In this document: positions 47,150 to 56,827 of the stretch, in pieces
How the letters are laid out: the number at the start of each line of letters is the position of its first letter
Numbering within the stretch: the first letter of the stretch is position 1
Assembly: GCA_029240105.1 (NCBI GenBank)
Contig: JARBTR010000002.1
Coordinates: 1-64,000 of the forward strand
Direction of reading: 5' to 3'
Source: Caryophanales bacterium
Lineage (GTDB): Bacteria > Bacillota > Bacilli > JARBTR01
Length of the DNA: 64,000 bases
Program-made: the position numbers and the translations under genes
Notes under the pieces: generated by a model
What the model saw: the letters and a program-made list of their open reading frames with translations, nothing else
What the model was told of the DNA's origin: nothing
Database searches by the model: none

Positions 47150-47290
47150 CTAAAAAATATTCTGGATTATAGGAAAACTAGTGAGACTCCTGCATGTAAG
47201 CGAGAAAACTGAGACCTAAAGCTCAGCACCTCTTTGTAAAATCGATACTTAATCGATTTTACAAACTCAAAAGAAAGCACGCGTTTTTCA
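47150..47290 (+). repeat. decayed copy of the GAGACTCC-type repeat with a strong hairpin
   Basis: GTGAGACTCCTGC and GTAAGCGAGAAAAC followed by GAGACC recall the repeat at 44919-45090. At 47233-47265 TTTGTAAAATCGAT and its exact complement flank ACTTA (14 bp). It lies in the 413-bp gap where B. subtilis has accB and accC. The rest of the gap holds three TTTGATATA-type repeats (47353, 47373 and 47424), and no gene. Confidence 0.6.
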
Positions 47291-47454
47291 TTCTGAATAT
47301 ACTTGAATTCTAGTTCCAACAAAAACTTTACTCAATCGGAAGTCCTTAGCTTCTTGATATAAACAAAAGACATTTGATATACTGTTCAAAAGAAATAGTT
47401 GACATTTATGTTTTTTGAAACGTTTGATATATACAAAAAGGTGGGAAAATATCT

Positions 47455-47859
47455 ATGACAGATAATCAGGCATTAGAAATTAAAGATATGAATAGTGATT
47501 TAGGTCGAGTTGAAATTGCACCTGAAGTTATAGAAGTTATTGCAGGAATTGCAGCAACAGAGGTTGATGGTATCGCATCAATGAAGGGTAACTTTGCTGG
47601 CGGTCTTGCTGAAAAGTTAGGTAAAAAAAATCACGGAAAAGGAATCCGTGTCGAAATTAATGAAAATGGTATTAAAGTTGATGTGTATTGTGTTGTTAAA
47701 TTTGGAGTGGCAATTCCAACAGTAGCTGAAAAAGCACAAGAAAACATTCGTCACACTTTGTATACCATGACTGCTTTAGAAGCAAAAGAAGTCAACGTAC
47801 ATATTGTTGGAATTCAATTCGAACAAGCAAAAAATGATTTTGAAGCGGTTACTGAGTAA
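47455..47859 (+). CDS. yqhY: Asp23/Gls24 family protein (YqhY type)
   Basis: 134 residues. Asp23 signature GRVEIAPEVIEVIAGIAATEVDGIA (about 16-40, positions only) and GIRVEINENGIKVDVYCVVKFG. In B. subtilis YqhY is encoded with accBC and keeps acetyl-CoA carboxylase activity balanced; here accBC are not adjacent, so that link is broken. AAAGGTGGG upstream. Confidence 0.92.
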   Translation: MTDNQALEIKDMNSDLGRVEIAPEVIEVIAGIAATEVDGIASMKGNFAGGLAEKLGKKNHGKGIRVEINENGIKVDVYCVVKFGVAIPTVAEKAQENIRHTLYTMTALEAKEVNVHIVGIQFEQAKNDFEAVTE

Positions 47860-47972
47860 AAGGTAGAGATTGTTACTGGAGCTTGGGATCAAGATAAATA
47901 AGAAATTAGGCTTCTGGTCTCTCCATTAAAAACAAATATTTAATGTGAATGTAGAAATTTAGATTCGTTTTT

Positions 47973-48004
47973 AACCACCGATTTAAGACGGTGGTTTTTT
48001 TTTT
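47973..48004 (+). terminator. rho-independent terminator after yqhY
   Basis: AACCACCG, ATTTAAGA loop, CGGTGGTT, then about eight T. Confidence 0.9.
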
Positions 48005-48087
48005 ATGACAGATTTGTTACAATCATTAAAACAGAATCATAAATTTAGTAATAATCATTACTTGCTAATTAGAACAGAGGTAGTAAA

Positions 48088-48546
48088 TTGACTGAAACAA
48101 AGAAATCCCCAAAAAGAAGATTGTCCAGAGAAAAAGCGTTATGTGCTTTATTTCAGATTTTTTTAGGTAAAAGTGAACTAGAAAAAGCACTTTTTGCAGT
48201 TGAAAAATATGAGTTTCATGAAGAGGAACCTTTTGTATCAGATTCAGATGTAAATGAACCTGATGCATTCTTTACTTTATTAGTTAAAGGTGTATTAGAT
48301 CATCAAGAAGAAATTGATGAACTATTAAAGAGCAACATGGAAAAATGGTCTCTTGATCGAATCGGAAATGTAGAACTAAATGTCGCAAGAATTGCCGTTT
48401 TCGAACTTCTTTATCAGAAGGATGAAACTCCACAAAGAGTCATTCTAAACGAAGCGATAGATATCGTAAAAAAATATAGTGATGATAAATCCGGTAAATT
48501 TATTAATTCAATATTGCAAAAGGTAATAAGTTCTATAAATCAATAA
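48088..48546 (+). CDS. nusB: transcription antitermination factor NusB
   Basis: 152 residues, all helical. RRLSREKALCALFQIF (about 9-24) begins the RNA-binding half; NVARIAVFELLY and AIDIVKKYSDDKSGKFINSIL end it. It binds boxA RNA with NusE/S10 during rRNA transcription. UUG start at 48088. Confidence 0.94.
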   Translation: MTETKKSPKRRLSREKALCALFQIFLGKSELEKALFAVEKYEFHEEEPFVSDSDVNEPDAFFTLLVKGVLDHQEEIDELLKSNMEKWSLDRIGNVELNVARIAVFELLYQKDETPQRVILNEAIDIVKKYSDDKSGKFINSILQKVISSINQ

Positions 48547-48558
48547 GAGGTGAGTTCA

Positions 48559-49422
48559 TTGACAGCAAAAATTATTGATGGGAAAGTTGTTGCAGCTGAG
48601 ATAAGATCTGAAATCTCCATGAGAATTACTGAGTTAAAAAAATACGGAGTAACTCCTGGTTTAGCAGTAATTCTAGTAGGTGAAGATCCAGCATCGCAAC
48701 TTTACGTAAGTTTTAAAGAAAAAGCTTGCGAGGAACTTGGAATGTATTCTCGAAAAATGGTACTTCCAGATCATATTGCTCAAGATGAACTTATTCAATT
48801 GATTGAAAACTTAAATCACGACGATCAAATACATGGTATTCTCGTGCAACTACCATTACCAGATCATATAGACAATAATCAGGTAATTGAATCCATTTCT
48901 CCAGATAAAGATGTTGATGGATTTCATCCGATAGATTTGGGAAGAATGGTTACAAGACATGATGCATTTCTTTCTTGTACACCTTATGGAGTACTTAAAT
49001 TATTAAAGCATACTGGAATTGAACTAGAAGGCAAACATGCTGTTATTGTTGGAAGAAGCAATATCGTAGGAAAGCCAATGGGGCAGATTTTATTGAATGA
49101 AGATTGTACAGTAACATTTGTCCATTCAAAAACAAAAAATTTAAAAGAAATCACGCAATTAGCAGATATTTTAATTGTTGCTATTGGTAGCCCGAAATTC
49201 ATTGATGCTTCCTATGTGAAACCAGGAGCAGTAGTAATTGATGTGGGTATCAACAAGATTCTAGGCAAGACTGTTGGTGATGTTGATTTTGACCAAGTAA
49301 AGGAAGTTGCCTCTTACATTACTCCAGTTCCTGGTGGAGTAGGTCCGATGACCATTACAATGTTAATGCGAAACACGGTGAAAGCAGCAGAAGCATTAAA
49401 TCTTAAAAAGCAAATTCAATAA
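48559..49422 (+). CDS. folD: methylenetetrahydrofolate dehydrogenase/cyclohydrolase FolD
   Basis: 287 residues from the UUG at 48559, with AGAGGTGAG spaced correctly; a GUG at 48550 is in frame. Catalytic Lys in YVSFKEKACEELG (about 50-62), QLPLPDHI and the NADP site VIVGRSNIVGKPMGQIL (about 158-174), ending PGGVGPMTITMLMRNT. It interconverts one-carbon folate forms. It lies three genes ahead of ispA in the nusB-folD-xse operon. Confidence 0.94.
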   Translation: MTAKIIDGKVVAAEIRSEISMRITELKKYGVTPGLAVILVGEDPASQLYVSFKEKACEELGMYSRKMVLPDHIAQDELIQLIENLNHDDQIHGILVQLPLPDHIDNNQVIESISPDKDVDGFHPIDLGRMVTRHDAFLSCTPYGVLKLLKHTGIELEGKHAVIVGRSNIVGKPMGQILLNEDCTVTFVHSKTKNLKEITQLADILIVAIGSPKFIDASYVKPGAVVIDVGINKILGKTVGDVDFDQVKEVASYITPVPGGVGPMTITMLMRNTVKAAEALNLKKQIQ

Positions 49423-49511
49423 TGTTAAATACTACTAAAGTTGATATAATGTTCTTTAGTAGTTTTTTTATCTTAAAAAAACATTTTTGTCTTAAGAGGA
49501 GGCGACCGTTA

Positions 49512-50867
49512 ATGGAAAATCAACAGTATATTTCAGTTAGTACTTTGAATAAATACATTAAACGTAAATTTGATGCCGATCCTCATTTGGAAAATATCTT
49601 TGTCAAAGGAGAAATTTCCAACTTTAAGAAACATTCGAGTGGACATGTCTATTTTACTCTAAAAGACGAAGCTGCAATTATTAATGCTGTCATGTTTCGA
49701 CCGCAATTTCAAAAACTAAAATTTGAAATTGAGAATGGAATGAAGGTCCTTGTAGAAGGACAGGTAACCATTTATGAAAAATCTGGTGGAACTCAGATTT
49801 ATGTAAAAAACATGCAAGTTGATGGAATTGGTGATTTATTTGTAGCTTTTCAGCAAATGAAAGAACGATTAGAGTTAGAAGGGATATTTTCACCTAGACA
49901 CAAAAAAAAGATCCCCTTATTTCCGAAAAAAATTGGCATTGTAACTTCACAAACTGGAGCAGCCATTCGTGACATGGTTACGACTATAAAAAGACGATAT
50001 CCGATTGTGAGCATCATTTTATATCCAGCAATTGTTCAAGGAACACAAGGTGCAGATTCTATATCCAAAGCAATTGAAATGGCTAATGAGAATCCAAGTA
50101 TAGACGTTCTTATTGTTGGACGAGGTGGAGGTTCCATTGAAGACTTATGGAATTTTAACGAAGAAAAAGTAGCTAGAGCCATTTTTCAATCTAAAATTCC
50201 TATTATTTCTGCAGTTGGGCATGAAACGGATGTAACGATATCTGATTTTGTAGCAGACCTAAGGGCACCGACACCAACGGGAGCAGCTGAATTAGCAACC
50301 CCTGATGTAACGGATCTTCTTTTAAGAATACAAGCTTTACAAACGAAAATATTAAAATATGCGAAAGCAAATTTACATAACGAACGTAATCGATTAAGTG
50401 CACTTGAACGATCTTTTGTATTCCGTTCACCACAACAATTACTTCAACAAAGAACACAAGCTCTTGATTTATTTCAGGAGAGGCTAAATAATGGTTTGGA
50501 TAGACTCCTTATTTTTCATAAAAATCAATTGCACGTCCATTTTACTAAGCTAAATCATTTAAGTCCTGTAAAACGAATACAGTTAGGAATGCAAGATTTA
50601 TCCAAATTAAAAGAGCGACTCGTTCGCGAAACAACTGTATTTGTCTTTAGAAAGAGACAAGAATTTCAAGAACAAATTGCTGTTCTAAGGGCAGTTGACC
50701 CGCTTGCAATAATGGAGAGGGGTTATTCAGTGGCTTTTAATGAAAAGAAAGAAACAGTAAAAAGCATTGAACAGATTTCAACAAATGACAAAATAATAAT
50801 CAATGTAAGTGACGGATTTATTGATTGTCGAGTTGAGCATACAAGGAGAAAAGATAGCAATGATTAA
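49512..50867 (+). CDS. xseA: exodeoxyribonuclease VII large subunit
   Basis: 451 residues from the AUG at 49512 after AGGAGG; 30 upstream in-frame residues are rejected. N-terminal OB fold (about 1-100, ISVSTLNKYIKRKFDADPHL and VKGEISNFKKHSSGHVYFTL), then the catalytic core GIVTSQTGAAIRDMVTTIKRR and GRGGGSIEDLWNFNEE, and a coiled-coil tail. It degrades single-stranded DNA with XseB. Overlaps xseB by 8 bases. Confidence 0.94.
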   Translation: MENQQYISVSTLNKYIKRKFDADPHLENIFVKGEISNFKKHSSGHVYFTLKDEAAIINAVMFRPQFQKLKFEIENGMKVLVEGQVTIYEKSGGTQIYVKNMQVDGIGDLFVAFQQMKERLELEGIFSPRHKKKIPLFPKKIGIVTSQTGAAIRDMVTTIKRRYPIVSIILYPAIVQGTQGADSISKAIEMANENPSIDVLIVGRGGGSIEDLWNFNEEKVARAIFQSKIPIISAVGHETDVTISDFVADLRAPTPTGAAELATPDVTDLLLRIQALQTKILKYAKANLHNERNRLSALERSFVFRSPQQLLQQRTQALDLFQERLNNGLDRLLIFHKNQLHVHFTKLNHLSPVKRIQLGMQDLSKLKERLVRETTVFVFRKRQEFQEQIAVLRAVDPLAIMERGYSVAFNEKKETVKSIEQISTNDKIIINVSDGFIDCRVEHTRRKDSND

Positions 50868-51090
50868 TTTGGAAGAAATGACATTTGAAAAGGCTATGAG
50901 TGAACTTGAAAATATTGTATATAAGTTGGAAAATGGAGATGTAGCTCTTGATGATGCAATTAATCTTTATAAAGATGGCTTGGAATTATCAAAATGGTGT
51001 AATGCTAAGCTAAAACAAGCAGAAGAGCAAATAACTACGATAATGACAACGGAAGGTGAGAAACCTTTTGCAATTGAAGGCGAGGTATAA
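50860..51090 (+). CDS. xseB: exodeoxyribonuclease VII small subunit
   Basis: 76 residues: MTFEKAMSELENIVYKLENG onward, then ALDDAINLYKDGLELSKWCNAKL. AUG at 50860 overlaps the xseA stop and has AAGGAG upstream. Confidence 0.94.
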   Translation: MINLEEMTFEKAMSELENIVYKLENGDVALDDAINLYKDGLELSKWCNAKLKQAEEQITTIMTTEGEKPFAIEGEV

Positions 51091-51095
51091 GAGTC

Positions 51096-51974
51096 ATGGA
51101 CTTTAAGAAATTTTCTTTTCTACATGTCTCGACGTTTGAAACAACGCTCATTGAATATGTAAAAAGTCTAGATGCACCTCCCTCACTTAAAGAGTCCATG
51201 CTTTATTCTTTAAATGCTGGGGGAAAAAGAATTAGACCCATGCTTGTAATGGCTGTGTTAGATGCGTATGGCAAAGATCCTTTTCATGGATTAGGAGCTG
51301 CTTGCGCAGTTGAAATGATTCATACTTATTCCTTAATTCATGATGATCTTCCATGCATGGATAACGATGATATGCGTAGAGGTAAACCTACAAACCATAT
51401 AGTATTCGGCGAAGGGTTGGCAACACTCGCAGGGGATGCTTTGCAGCCAGCTGCATTTCATATAATAGCCGATAACCTTAATTACACTAATGAACAGAAA
51501 ATAGCACTAATTTCAGAATTAGCACAAGCTTCAGGTGCAACCGGTATGGTTGGCGGGCAGGTAGCCGATATTGAAGCAGAGGGTCAACAAGTCTCAGTGC
51601 GACTTTTAGAAAAAATTCATGAAATGAAAACAGGTAAATTGATAGAATTCAGTGTGGTTGCTGGAGCAATTCTTTCAGGGGCTTCACAAATAGATATTGC
51701 ATATTTAAGAACTTTCGCAAAACATTTAGGTATTTCATTTCAGATAAGAGATGATATATTAGATATAGAAGGCGATCAGGAACTAATTGGAAAACCTGTA
51801 GGCAGCGATCAAAAAAATCAAAAGAGTACGTATCCATCTCTTCTCACAATGAATGGCGCTAAAGAAATGCTTGCAGAGCAAGTTGCAAAAGCAAAAGATT
51901 CACTTGCATTTGTTAAATGTAAACCAGATATGTTAATTGAAATTATTGAAATGATTGCAAGCCGCAAGAACTAA
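51096..51974 (+). CDS. ispA: farnesyl diphosphate synthase (short-chain polyprenyl synthetase)
   Basis: 292 residues. First Asp-rich motif DDLPCMDNDDMRRGKPTNH (about 86-104) and second DDILDIEGD (about 223-231). SLNAGGKRIRPML binds IPP. It joins IPP and DMAPP to geranyl and farnesyl diphosphate and is followed by dxs, the first MEP enzyme. It starts 6 bases after xseB. Confidence 0.94.
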   Translation: MDFKKFSFLHVSTFETTLIEYVKSLDAPPSLKESMLYSLNAGGKRIRPMLVMAVLDAYGKDPFHGLGAACAVEMIHTYSLIHDDLPCMDNDDMRRGKPTNHIVFGEGLATLAGDALQPAAFHIIADNLNYTNEQKIALISELAQASGATGMVGGQVADIEAEGQQVSVRLLEKIHEMKTGKLIEFSVVAGAILSGASQIDIAYLRTFAKHLGISFQIRDDILDIEGDQELIGKPVGSDQKNQKSTYPSLLTMNGAKEMLAEQVAKAKDSLAFVKCKPDMLIEIIEMIASRKN

Positions 51975-52139
51975 TTTTATTATTTGTCTGTGTAAATGAG
52001 AAAAATAAAAGTAACTAAAAAATGGCTATTTATATTAATGGAATTTTCGCTAGAAATGAATGGCATCTTACTTCATTTCTTGAGGTGAAATAACGTAGAG
52101 TCAATATAAATGTCGGGCCATACTTAAGGAGAGAGACCT

Positions 52140-54032
52140 TTGGATTTACTTTCTATAAAGAATCCTAAATTTTTAAAAAACATGCAAACAGACGAGTTGG
52201 AGCAATTAGCTTCAGATATCCGTCATTTTTTGATAGAAAAATGTTCAGTAACGGGTGGTCATATCGGTCCTAACCTTGGTGTTGTAGAACTTACAATTGC
52301 TTTACATAGGGAATTCAATAGTCCAGAAGATAAATTACTTTGGGATGTAGGTCACCAAGCGTATGTTCATAAAATTTTAACTGGTAGAGCTAAAGATTTT
52401 AACACATTACGTCAATTTAAAGGGCTCAGTGGGTTTCCGAAAAGAGTGGAAAGTGAACATGACGTTTGGGAAACTGGGCATAGTTCTACTTCGATCTCTG
52501 GAGCGGCTGGCATGGCGATAGCCCGTGATTTAAAGGACGAGAAGTATCACATTGTCCCAATTATTGGTGACGGTGCCTTAACTGGTGGTATGGCTTTTGA
52601 AGCGCTAAATCATATTGGGCATGAGAAACGTAAAGTTATTGTTATTTTAAATGATAATGAAATGTCTATCGCTCCAAATGTGGGTGCCTTACATTCTGTA
52701 CTTGGTCGTTTGCGTTCTGCACGAAAATATACAGGAATGAAAGATGAGCTAGAAGGCTTATTAAACCTCATCCCTAAATTCGGGAAAAAAATTGCAGCAA
52801 CTGCCGATCGGGTTAAAGATAGCTTTAAATATTTGTTTGTACCAGGTATGTTTTTTGAAGAACTTGGATTTACCTATTTAGGTCAAGTGGATGGACATGA
52901 TTTTGAACAATTAAGTGAAAATCTAAAGTATGCGAAAAAGATTGATGGCCCTGTTATCGTACATGTCGTTACGAAAAAGGGAAGAGGATATGAGCCTGCT
53001 GAGAGTGATAAGATTGGTATTTGGCATGGTATCGGACCTTATAAAATGGAGACAGGAGAAGTAGTCAAATCAGAAAATGCAGCTCCTGCTTGGAGTTTCG
53101 TTATGAGTGACACTGTTCGAAAACTTGCTCAAAAGGACGACCGAATTGTCGCGATTACACCAGCAATGACTGTTGGCTCCAAATTGGAAGGTTTTCAAAA
53201 AGAATTTCCTGAGAGATTCATTGATGTCGGAATTGCTGAAGAGCATGCTACAACCCTTGCAGCTGGTTTAGCTGCTGATGGAATGAAACCGTATTTAGCT
53301 ATTTATTCTACATTCTTACAACGCGCATACGATCAAGTTTTGCATGATTTAGCAAGACAAGATTTAAATTGTGTTATTGGAATTGATCGATCAGGACTTG
53401 TAGGAGATGATGGGGAAACACATCAGGGTGTTTTTGATATTTCCTTCTTGCGACATATACCAAAAATGACGATTATGATGCCTAAGGATGAAAACGAAGG
53501 TCAACATATGATTTATTCAGCTTTTGAATATCAATGCGGCACAGTAGCTGTTCGATATCCGCGTGGTAATGGACTTGGTGTACAAATGGATAAAGAATTT
53601 AAAATGATTCCATATGGCACTTGGGAAGTTTTAAGAGAAGGTAAAGATGCAGTAATTTTGACTTTTGGAACAACAATCCCTATGGTTATGAAAGCTGCAG
53701 AAGAATTAGAGCAAAAAGGCATACATGTTGCGGTTGTAAATGCTAGATTTATTAAACCTTTTGATAAAAAAATGCTTCAATACATTCTAAATAGCAACAT
53801 CCCTATTCTTACGGTAGAAGAAGGAATGATCCAAGGTGGATTTGGAAGTTCTATTCTTGAATTTGCTCATTTAAATGGCTATCATAATCGTGTAATCCGC
53901 ATAATGGGTATTCCAGATGTGTTTGTAGAACAAGGAACTGTTAATTTGTTAATGAATGAACTTGGCCTTACAACACAAGGAGTAATTGATGAAATTTTAA
54001 AAGTTGTACCAACTGTACAATACAAAGGATAA
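52140..54032 (+). CDS. dxs: 1-deoxy-D-xylulose-5-phosphate synthase
   Basis: 630 residues. ThDP site [19 protein letters not shown] and LNDNEMSI (about 141-180). Central [21 protein letters not shown]-type region and [15 protein letters not shown] (about 365-379) form the Pyr domain. It condenses pyruvate and glyceraldehyde 3-phosphate, the entry step of the MEP pathway. UUG start with AAGGAGAGAG upstream. The 165-base gap from ispA holds a hairpin at 52051-52077 with no T-run. Confidence 0.95.
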   Translation: MDLLSIKNPKFLKNMQTDELEQLASDIRHFLIEKCSVTGGHIGPNLGVVELTIALHREFNSPEDKLLWDVGHQAYVHKILTGRAKDFNTLRQFKGLSGFPKRVESEHDVWETGHSSTSISGAAGMAIARDLKDEKYHIVPIIGDGALTGGMAFEALNHIGHEKRKVIVILNDNEMSIAPNVGALHSVLGRLRSARKYTGMKDELEGLLNLIPKFGKKIAATADRVKDSFKYLFVPGMFFEELGFTYLGQVDGHDFEQLSENLKYAKKIDGPVIVHVVTKKGRGYEPAESDKIGIWHGIGPYKMETGEVVKSENAAPAWSFVMSDTVRKLAQKDDRIVAITPAMTVGSKLEGFQKEFPERFIDVGIAEEHATTLAAGLAADGMKPYLAIYSTFLQRAYDQVLHDLARQDLNCVIGIDRSGLVGDDGETHQGVFDISFLRHIPKMTIMMPKDENEGQHMIYSAFEYQCGTVAVRYPRGNGLGVQMDKEFKMIPYGTWEVLREGKDAVILTFGTTIPMVMKAAEELEQKGIHVAVVNARFIKPFDKKMLQYILNSNIPILTVEEGMIQGGFGSSILEFAHLNGYHNRVIRIMGIPDVFVEQGTVNLLMNELGLTTQGVIDEILKVVPTVQYKG

Positions 54033-54035
54033 ACC

Positions 54036-54866
54036 ATGAAAAAAGAACGAGTAGACATACTTTTATTTGAAAGAGGTCTCTCTGAAACACGTGAAAAGGC
54101 AAAGCGCGCCATAATGGCAGGCATTGTCTTTTCTAATGAGCAGAGAATTGATAAACCTGGTGAAAAAGTTCCTATTGATGTACCACTTGAAGTTAGAGGT
54201 AACGATATGCCTTATGTTTCCCGTGGTGGATATAAACTAGAAAAAGCATTAGAACTTTTTCAAATTGATGTCCAGAACAAACTTTTCATAGATATTGGCT
54301 CATCAACAGGTGGTTTTACTGACTGTGCCCTGCAAAAAGGTGCCAAAAAATCCTATGCAGTGGATGTTGGTACAAATCAACTTGCCTGGAAATTACGAAG
54401 TGATGAGCGTGTCATTGTAATGGAGAAAACAAATTTTCGCCATTCAAAGCCTGAGGATTTTACCGAAGGCTTACCTGAATTTGCAACGATTGATGTTTCA
54501 TTTATTTCACTAACCTTAATCCTTCCTGCATTAACAAAAATCCTTGTTCCAGGTGGAGATTGTATTGCACTTGTTAAACCTCAATTTGAGGCAGGTAAAG
54601 AACAAGTAGGTAAAAAAGGAATCATACGAGATAAGAAAATACATCTTGAGGTCCTCTATAAAATTCAATTATTTGCAGTTTCAATTGGTTTTGAACTAGT
54701 AAATGCGACCTTTAGCCCAATTACGGGTGGTGATGGGAATATAGAATTTCTTTTCCATCTAAAATGGACAGGCGATGAAACTAAAGGAGCTAATTTACTA
54801 TCTATATCGTTAGAGGACGTTGTTGAGCATGCACATCTAGAGCTCAGTAAACACATAAAGAACTGA
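54036..54866 (+). CDS. yqxC: TlyA-type rRNA methyltransferase/hemolysin-like protein
   Basis: 276 residues. N-terminal S4 RNA-binding domain (about 1-65) and an FtsJ/RrmJ-type SAM fold with IDIGSSTGGFTDCALQKGAK (about 86-105). TlyA homologs 2'-O-methylate rRNA. It starts four bases after dxs. argR (ahrC), which sits between this gene and recN in B. subtilis, is missing. Confidence 0.93.
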   Translation: MKKERVDILLFERGLSETREKAKRAIMAGIVFSNEQRIDKPGEKVPIDVPLEVRGNDMPYVSRGGYKLEKALELFQIDVQNKLFIDIGSSTGGFTDCALQKGAKKSYAVDVGTNQLAWKLRSDERVIVMEKTNFRHSKPEDFTEGLPEFATIDVSFISLTLILPALTKILVPGGDCIALVKPQFEAGKEQVGKKGIIRDKKIHLEVLYKIQLFAVSIGFELVNATFSPITGGDGNIEFLFHLKWTGDETKGANLLSISLEDVVEHAHLELSKHIKN

Positions 54867-54871
54867 ATCAA

Positions 54872-54908
54872 AACATCTGATAATTTAATTATTGGGTGTT
54901 TTCTTTTT
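54872..54908 (+). terminator. terminator after yqxC
   Basis: AACATC plus ATAAT pair with ATTAT plus GGTGTT (one wobble) around a short loop, then TTCTTTTT. Confidence 0.6.
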
Positions 54909-54975
54909 GGCAACTATACAACCCTAAAAAATTGAGATAAACTAGCACTAGTAATGATTTTAAGAGGTATTAGTC

Positions 54976-56667
54976 ATGTTATTGGAATTAACAATAAAGA
55001 ATTTTGCCATTATTGAAAAGCAAATCATTAATTTTGAAAATGGATTAACTGTTTTAACTGGTGAAACTGGTGCTGGTAAATCCATCATAATTGATGCTAT
55101 TGGTATTTTGGTTGGCGGTCGTAGTTCAACTGAATTTATACGCCATGGTAGTGATAAAGCAGAATTAGAAGGTTTCTTTTCATTTAATTCAACTAGTCAC
55201 CCAGCTATTTTAAAAGCAAGAGAATTAGACATTGATGTCGAAGAGGAAACGCTAGTTTTTCGACGCGAAATTTCTATTAATGGAAAAAGCACTTGTAAAA
55301 TTAATGGCAAGATGGTCACGCTTGCTACATTGAAAGAAATTGGTCGAAAAGTGATTGATATTCATGGACAGCATGAACATCAAGAATTGATGGATTCAGA
55401 ATTACATTTGACACTTTTAGATAAATTTGGGATTGATAAAATAAAACCTTTTTTTGATGCTTATCAAATGGCATTTAATCAATATACAAAAACAGTTTTA
55501 GAATTACGAAAATTAAATCAAAATGACCAACAACTTGCTCAGAGGTTAGATTTAATTCAATTCCAATTTGATGAAATTTCAAAAGCTAATGTAAATTCTG
55601 GCGAAGATGAACTTCTTCTTGAAGAAAAGTCAAAATTAAACAATTTTGAAAAAATCTTTAGCAAAATGCAAGGTGCTTACAATGCCCTTTCTGGTGAATC
55701 TTCTGGTTTAGAAGCAATCGGATTAGCAAGAAGAGAACTTGAATCAATTGAAGGTTATAGTGAAGAATATAAAAAAATATCTGAAACCATCTCGAACGCG
55801 TACTATGCACTTGAAGACGTAAGTTACTCGATCCATTCAGAATTAGAAAATTTCGAATTCGATGCTGAAAGACTAGAAGAAGTTGAAAACAGATTAGATG
55901 AAATAAATCATTTAAAGCGAAAATATGGTCAATCAATTGAGGAAATTCTAACCTATCGAAACAAAATTGAAACCGAAATTGATGAAATTAAAAACAAAGA
56001 GAGTCGTCTAGACCAATTAAATTCTCAGTTGAGTCAAGAAAATGAAGTTTTACACAAACATGCTACTGAGCTTACTGAGGTACGGAAACAGTGTGCACAA
56101 ACTCTAGAAAAATTAATTCATCAAGAATTGCAAGATCTCTACATGGAAAAAGCAAAATTTCAAGTTCATTTTGAAAAAATCGCTCCAAATAAAAATGGGT
56201 TTGATGAAATTGAATTTTATATTACAACCAATCCGGGCGAGCCACTTAAACCACTGTCAAAAACTGCTTCAGGTGGTGAGTTATCAAGAATTATGCTTGC
56301 AATCAAAAATATTTTTACGAAGCTTCAAGGGATTACAACCATCATTTTTGATGAAATAGACTCAGGAGTAAGTGGACGAGTTGCTCAAGCAATCGCTGAA
56401 AAAATGTTTTCTATTTCAATGGAATCGCAAGTACTTTGTATTTCCCATTTGCCTCATGTAGCTGCAATGGCTGATTCACAAATGTTTATTAGTAAAGTGC
56501 AAGAGGAAGAAACAACTCGTACAAGCGTAACCATTTTAAATGAAAAAGGACGAATTCAAGAAATCGCAAAAATGATTTCTGGAAATAATATTACAGCACA
56601 TACAAATGATCACATTAGAGAAATGCTAGAGCAGGCAAGACTTTTTAAGGAAACAAATAAAAAATAA
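54976..56667 (+). CDS. recN: DNA repair protein RecN
   Basis: 563 residues, SMC-like. Walker A LTGETGAGKSIIIDAIG (about 29-45), long coiled coils (about 160-360), ABC signature SGGELSRIMLAIKNIF (about 433-448), Walker B TIIFDEIDSGVSGRVAQ. It gathers double-strand break ends. Full length; GAGGT upstream. A terminator at 56682 separates it from spoIVB. Confidence 0.95.
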   Translation: MLLELTIKNFAIIEKQIINFENGLTVLTGETGAGKSIIIDAIGILVGGRSSTEFIRHGSDKAELEGFFSFNSTSHPAILKARELDIDVEEETLVFRREISINGKSTCKINGKMVTLATLKEIGRKVIDIHGQHEHQELMDSELHLTLLDKFGIDKIKPFFDAYQMAFNQYTKTVLELRKLNQNDQQLAQRLDLIQFQFDEISKANVNSGEDELLLEEKSKLNNFEKIFSKMQGAYNALSGESSGLEAIGLARRELESIEGYSEEYKKISETISNAYYALEDVSYSIHSELENFEFDAERLEEVENRLDEINHLKRKYGQSIEEILTYRNKIETEIDEIKNKESRLDQLNSQLSQENEVLHKHATELTEVRKQCAQTLEKLIHQELQDLYMEKAKFQVHFEKIAPNKNGFDEIEFYITTNPGEPLKPLSKTASGGELSRIMLAIKNIFTKLQGITTIIFDEIDSGVSGRVAQAIAEKMFSISMESQVLCISHLPHVAAMADSQMFISKVQEEETTRTSVTILNEKGRIQEIAKMISGNNITAHTNDHIREMLEQARLFKETNKK

Positions 56668-56681
56668 ACCATATTTTTCAG

Positions 56682-56711
56682 AAGCTGCCCACTTATTGGA
56701 CAGCTTTTTCA
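56682..56711 (+). terminator. rho-independent terminator after recN
   Basis: AAGCTGCC and GGACAGCTT with one mismatch around ACTTATT, then TTT. Confidence 0.7.
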
Positions 56712-56827
56712 TTTTTTCTAAGTTATAAAATCAAGGTAAAGAGGAAAAAATTATATCTGTAGCCTAAAAAAGAAAACAAATTTTCACGAAATAAATTGCA
56801 ACAAAACTTTAAAGGAGGGGAAAAGAT

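Noticed and set aside
52051-52077. Hairpin GAAATGAA/TTCATTTC upstream of dxs as a terminator
   Set aside because: No T-run on either strand follows the stem; its role is unclear.
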